Source: Desulfothermus sp964427155
Lineage (GTDB): Bacteria; Desulfobacterota; Desulfovibrionia; Desulfovibrionales; Desulfothermaceae
Reading direction: 5' to 3'
Assembly: GCA_964427155.1 (NCBI GenBank)
Contig: CAYRSC010000003.1
Location: forward strand, 1-64,000
DNA length: 64,000 nt
The notes beneath the pieces are model-generated. The model was not told the origin of the DNA and did no database searches. It saw nothing but the letters and a program-made list of their open reading frames with translations. Below, piece after piece: positions 60,425 to 64,000 of the stretch. Position 1 is the stretch's first letter, and the number at the start of each line of letters is the position of its first letter. A program made the position numbers and the translations under genes.

Positions 60425-61575
60425 TAATAACCTCCTCCAGGTCCTCCATAGGTTCCTTCAAACATTACCCTGCTCCCAGCCATCTCCGCAGGGGTGAGTC
60501 CTAATCCCATTTTCTTAAAATGCCTGCGGAGTATCCTCCTCACAGAAGTGGGATCTGCCTCACTGAATATCTCAACTTCCATATAACTTCCTGTCTGTCT
60601 AGCAATCCTGTACCTCCAGCCAAGCTCTTCCAATACATCCTCCACCTTATCCTGTTGTCTGGTGCTTATATTTCTTAAAACCAACATCACGAATTTGGCC
60701 CTGGCGCCACTAAAACGCCTTACTATCTTCTTGATGAGCCTATCTACTACCCTTGGACCTATCTTAATGGCAACTCTTGCCACTCCATCTGCCAGTCCAT
60801 AGGCTCCACCTCTGGTTATGGTCTTTCCCCTTCCCTGGACATTTGCGAAAAGTTCTCCTGTAGTGGCATCATAGGCCTTTAAAGAGAGGGTGGCATAGAT
60901 AATATAATATCCATCTCCTGTGGGTCTTTTACCTGCATCAAAACTTACCATCACCACTGCATCCCCTGTCTCCTGACGGGCAATATTAATGGCAGTCTCT
61001 TCGTCCACCACCATCTCTGCAGCCCTTCCCCTTATCCTTTTGAGCTGAGAGGGAAGAAATACCCTAAATCCCTTACCAGATAGCCTATCGGCAATGAGAT
61101 CCATCACACTCTGAACCGCCTTGGAATTATAGGGAAGGTCCAGTCCAGTACGGGGTTTATACACCACTATCACTTTTCTTTCATCAAACTTGGTTTGCTG
61201 AAAGGTCCTCTGAAAACGTGGGTCTTCCATAAATTGATCCACAGCATTCTTCAACTTTATATCATCCAGCACCACACTCAACTTTACCTTATACACCCCT
61301 GTAACCGGATCATTTCCTTCTGCAAGTACCTTATAGCTCCTCACATAGCCTGCACTGGCAGAAGTAATCCTGTCATAGATGAGCTTCCCCTGAGATACAT
61401 TGGAATTTGAAGTAATATAACTCCCCAGTGCCTCTTCCACTGCCGCCCTTATCCCATTGTTGATAGCGGCCTGTCTCGTCTGACCCTCTCCAATAGCAGT
61501 GACCACCCGGGCAAAGGCCTGGGTACTCACAAAGAAAAATACCAAAAGTCCCAAAAACAAAATCCTCTTCCTCAT
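60424..61575 (-). CDS. FlgT-like exported protein
   Basis: The 383-residue form starts MRKRILFLGLL with a signal peptide (about 1-22). The N-terminal domain (about 22-120) follows the FlgT N-terminal pattern: VVTAIGEGQTRQAAINNGIRAA then helices ending VYKVKLSVVLDDI. A middle alpha/beta domain (about 125-255, FDERKVIVVYKP, ADRLSGKGFRVFLP) is like GNA1162/CsgG-type domains, and a C-terminal domain includes a further alpha/beta unit. FlgT builds the H-ring of the Vibrio flagellar motor, but here no flagellar gene is near. AGGAGGTAGG precedes the ATG at 61575; an upstream start at 61632 overlaps the preceding gene and is less likely. Confidence 0.7.
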   Translation of the reverse strand: MRKRILFLGLLVFFFVSTQAFARVVTAIGEGQTRQAAINNGIRAAVEEALGSYITSNSNVSQGKLIYDRITSASAGYVRSYKVLAEGNDPVTGVYKVKLSVVLDDIKLKNAVDQFMEDPRFQRTFQQTKFDERKVIVVYKPRTGLDLPYNSKAVQSVMDLIADRLSGKGFRVFLPSQLKRIRGRAAEMVVDEETAINIARQETGDAVVMVSFDAGKRPTGDGYYIIYATLSLKAYDATTGELFANVQGRGKTITRGGAYGLADGVARVAIKIGPRVVDRLIKKIVRRFSGARAKFVMLVLRNISTRQQDKVEDVLEELGWRYRIARQTGSYMEVEIFSEADPTSVRRILRRHFKKMGLGLTPAEMAGSRVMFEGTYGGPGGGY

Positions 61576-61594
61576 GATACCTACCTCCTTTTGT

Positions 61595-63820
61595 TCACTT
61601 TTTTTCTTTATTTTTGTCAGAGACATCTGCAAAATATGCAGACATGGACATCAAAGATGGGTTATTGGGATTGAGCCTCAACCCCTTTTCAAGCAGTTTC
61701 TTGGCCTTATCTTCTTGATTGGTCTGGAGATAATATCTTATCCCTAATTGATAAATCTTTATTTCATAAGGATATTTGTCAAGTGCCCTTTCTATCACCT
61801 TTTCTATGCTCTTATCTCCAATCATAGAAAGGGCATAAATATAATAGATATAACTCTCTGCATCTGGATTTATGGCCACTACCTTTTTAAACAATTCCAC
61901 TGACTTACCATAATTCCCCTTATTAAGATACCTTATGGCTTCTTTCTTATCCTTTTTTGCTTCCTCTTTTAGGGCCTCCAGGGTAATCGTCTTCCCCCCT
62001 GGGTAGGGAGAATCCAGGAAAGAAACCACTTCCACCTTTCCCTTTATCTTAAATTCACATATACTAGTGCTTCCCATGAAATTTTCCCTGAGTTTAAGGG
62101 GAACCTTTGCCTCTATGTTTATCCCATTATTGGTAAAATTGTTATAGACTACCTCACACTGACCCTTTTTCAAGCTAATTCCCACCCTGTTACCATCAAA
62201 ACTACACCCCCTGATCTTTACCCTGCCCTCTTCTATATCCACGGCCCTAGAAAGGGATTGAAGGGTCCCATTTGTTAAAACTACACTTTGTAGTGTCTTA
62301 ATCACCACACCTTCTCTCTCATGTGTTATAGAAAAGTTATTGGCCTCTAACTTCCCTCTAACCCTTATCCCTTTCTCTATTCCCTCCATCTGAATCCCTC
62401 TCATAGTTAAAGTACCTGTAGGCGTTACTTCAATAGCTGTGCCATTTGATTTTGAATTTATAAATACAGATCTCATCTCAACATTTCCCTCAATCTTAAG
62501 TGTAGCATTCCTCATAAAAGTTATCTCCACATTAGGTCCAATAATAACATTTACCCCCAGGGGGATAGAAACTGTCCCATTTAAAGAATACTTACCTGCA
62601 GGGATATTGTTTACTATTACCTGAGGCAAGGGACGAGTTCCCAGCATGGGAAGGGAGACAGGGCCCACCTGAACCGAGGGAGACAAGTTACCAACTGCAT
62701 CCTCTGCGGCAAGCCTGTAAAAATACCTTTTACCAGGAGATACCGTTTTGTCTATATAGGAAAATCCCTCTACCTGAGCTATTTTCTTATAGCCAGAAAG
62801 GGGATTTTCACTCCTGAAGAGGATAAATCTCTTTACCGAGGTATCCGAGGTATTCCATTTTAGAAGTATATGAGACTTAGAGGCACTAGCCTTAAAAGAT
62901 TGGGGTTTTTGAGGGGGGATACCATCTATGGAAATTAATGGGTTGGTTTCTACCCAGTCTCTGCGCTCTCCACTCTCGTTCTCCAGATGGAGATAAAGTA
63001 CCCCATTGTGAAGTCTATCCCCTTCTTTTACCACATACATCCCCTTATATATCCCATTTTGGACCTCTGACATGGGGATATGTTTTACCATGGGAGAAAG
63101 ATCAAAGCTGGCCTTCCCCCCTGCAGTCCCCTCCATTCCCACCAATATCTTATCCCCTATCTTAAAGGTATGAGGAGTGATGTTGGTAACTACCCGAATA
63201 ATCTTGGGTTTTTTTGCCGCACTTGAAAAAGAGGGTATAAGGCTACTCACCTTAAAGGCCCACTCAAAAATTATATTTTTTATATTTACATTTCCGCTAC
63301 TACTAACCACAGAAGAGACCACTGTGGCAATAGCACCAAGGGGATCAGTGGCAATGGAGAGCTTCTTTCGTGTGGCAGTCTCCCTCCAGCATCCCAATTT
63401 TTTTTGCTTGCTAAAAAGGCACAGCTCCCCATCCATCTTATAGTACTGAGCAAAGGCCATATTAAAACTGGAGAGCTGATAGACCTTGATCAAGAGGATC
63501 CCCTCCAATTCTGGATTCTTTTTATATGCCCCTCTTATTAAAGAAAAATTTATCTTTTTACCCTTGGGAATATCCCAGTCCAGATAAGTGACCACATACC
63601 CTTTTCCAGACATATAATTCTTTACCACATTCCTCACCAGTGCAAATGCAGAAAGCTCAATCTTTTTAGAGCCCATAGCAATAGGGCCAATTATTCCTAT
63701 ATGCCTTGGAAGTTCCTTTTCCGGAATAAAAACCACACCCTTGGAGGCAAAAACCTTAGAGACAGCAAAAAATACCACTATCCCCAGAATAAAACCCAAT
63801 ATTTTTACCCTGTTTCTCAT
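61595..63820 (-). CDS. Multidomain exported protein: GNA1162-like, Fn3, beta-helix, TPR
   Basis: The 741-residue protein has a signal peptide (1-25), then an N-terminal domain (about 30-210) resembling GNA1162/DUF799 proteins (HIGIIGPIAMGS, LEGILLIKVYQLS). A linker follows, then a fibronectin III-like domain (about 300-385, PQKPQSFKASAS ... YFYRLAAEDAVGNLS). A parallel beta-helix-like region (about 405-590) is built of short strand repeats, and C-terminal TPR repeats (about 615-735) follow. It leads the six-gene operon. GAGGGAGG precedes the ATG. The mix suggests a periplasmic or outer-membrane scaffold. The organisation is not one I recognise. Confidence 0.65.
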   Translation of the reverse strand: MRNRVKILGFILGIVVFFAVSKVFASKGVVFIPEKELPRHIGIIGPIAMGSKKIELSAFALVRNVVKNYMSGKGYVVTYLDWDIPKGKKINFSLIRGAYKKNPELEGILLIKVYQLSSFNMAFAQYYKMDGELCLFSKQKKLGCWRETATRKKLSIATDPLGAIATVVSSVVSSSGNVNIKNIIFEWAFKVSSLIPSFSSAAKKPKIIRVVTNITPHTFKIGDKILVGMEGTAGGKASFDLSPMVKHIPMSEVQNGIYKGMYVVKEGDRLHNGVLYLHLENESGERRDWVETNPLISIDGIPPQKPQSFKASASKSHILLKWNTSDTSVKRFILFRSENPLSGYKKIAQVEGFSYIDKTVSPGKRYFYRLAAEDAVGNLSPSVQVGPVSLPMLGTRPLPQVIVNNIPAGKYSLNGTVSIPLGVNVIIGPNVEITFMRNATLKIEGNVEMRSVFINSKSNGTAIEVTPTGTLTMRGIQMEGIEKGIRVRGKLEANNFSITHEREGVVIKTLQSVVLTNGTLQSLSRAVDIEEGRVKIRGCSFDGNRVGISLKKGQCEVVYNNFTNNGINIEAKVPLKLRENFMGSTSICEFKIKGKVEVVSFLDSPYPGGKTITLEALKEEAKKDKKEAIRYLNKGNYGKSVELFKKVVAINPDAESYIYYIYALSMIGDKSIEKVIERALDKYPYEIKIYQLGIRYYLQTNQEDKAKKLLEKGLRLNPNNPSLMSMSAYFADVSDKNKEKK

Positions 63821-63878
63821 GATGCCTCCCTCACAAATTTTATCAATTTTTTCAACATCCTATAATATTCTATTCTTA

Positions 63879-63907
63879 TTACTACACTCCTACCTCAATT
63901 TAGTCAA
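63879..63907 (-). promoter_or_regulatory. Possible sigma-70 promoter of the lipoprotein operon
   Basis: On the minus strand TTGACT is separated by 17 bases from TAGTAA, about 60 bases before the ATG at 63820. The -35 matches well; the -10 matches only partly. No other good pair was found in this short leader. Confidence 0.35.
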
Positions 63908-64000
63908 CTATTAACCAAAAAATAAAAAAGCAATTACCGTGCCCCAAAAATATTGGCCTGGATCTTGAATTTTGCTTCCTCCAAAAATAGGATTGGGTGA

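Noticed and set aside
1..64000. tRNA/rRNA genes, CRISPR arrays, complete insertion sequences
   Set aside because: No cloverleaf ends, no regularly spaced repeats and no transposase ORF were recognised by eye. A tRNA scan could still find something in the 647-1435 spacer, but nothing was visible.

Overview
The window is a protein-coding stretch of a bacterial chromosome, most likely a thermophilic or moderately thermophilic anaerobe of the Desulfobacterota (delta-proteobacterial) type. This is inferred from gene content: desulfoferrodoxin, rubrerythrin, rubredoxin and an FprA-type flavodiiron protein beside cytochrome bd; a DVU0298-family protein; an archaeal-type leuCD pair; a very long PEP synthase; several lipoproteins and Gram-negative envelope genes (pilT, AsmA-like, RND pump). 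I found no tRNA or rRNA gene, CRISPR array or intact insertion sequence. The species cannot be named from the sequence alone.

Layout. Positions 1-1435 are AT-rich: an AAA-type ATPase gene cut by the window edge, then about 800 bases with little or no coding content. From 1436 to 37981 every gene is on the minus strand. Read in transcription order (right to left), this run holds: a sigma-54-dependent activator; a four-gene oxygen-defence operon (79-residue protein, rubrerythrin, desulfoferrodoxin, rubredoxin); a DVU0298-family protein with cydAB; a redox cluster (ferredoxin, zinc-ribbon HD protein, Fe-S protein, FprA); an RND efflux pump with its adaptor; truD; a receiver/histidine kinase; glnS; a polar amino acid ABC transporter; psd-pssA; leuACDB; PEP synthase; pcm; a lytic transglycosylase; pgsA; pilT and a pilU-like gene; and a small group with a zinc-ribbon/receiver-like protein, an FtsB-like protein and a TPR protein.

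From 38136 to 39988 lie three plus-strand genes (hypothetical, DUF523/DUF1722 protein, short CPBP intramembrane protease). They converge on a minus-strand unit ribF - universal-stress-like protein - two tandem ClC genes. Divergent from ribF is pstS-pstC-pstA behind a clear Pho box; pstB is absent. After an esterase come moaC, dnaJ and rpoZ (minus) and a TtcA-like PP-loop gene (plus). The right end, 51781-63820, is an envelope region on the minus strand: a six-gene operon of exported proteins and lipoproteins (a GNA1162-like/Fn3/beta-helix/TPR protein, a FlgT-like protein, three lipoproteins, an LPP20-like protein), followed by a large AsmA-like protein and a SpoIID-domain protein.

The most informative regulatory signals are these. 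A sigma-54 promoter (TGGCAC-N5-TTGCT) and an upstream 16-bp perfect palindrome lie between the sigma-54 activator gene and the oxygen-defence operon, and together make a self-contained regulatory circuit. An FNR/CRP-type palindrome TTGAC-N4-GTCAA precedes the ferredoxin/FprA cluster. A Pho box precedes pstS. The best candidate for an undescribed system is the six-gene exported-protein operon at 55933-63820. Its parts resemble FlgT, LPP20 and GNA1162 families, but no flagellar or curli gene is nearby.
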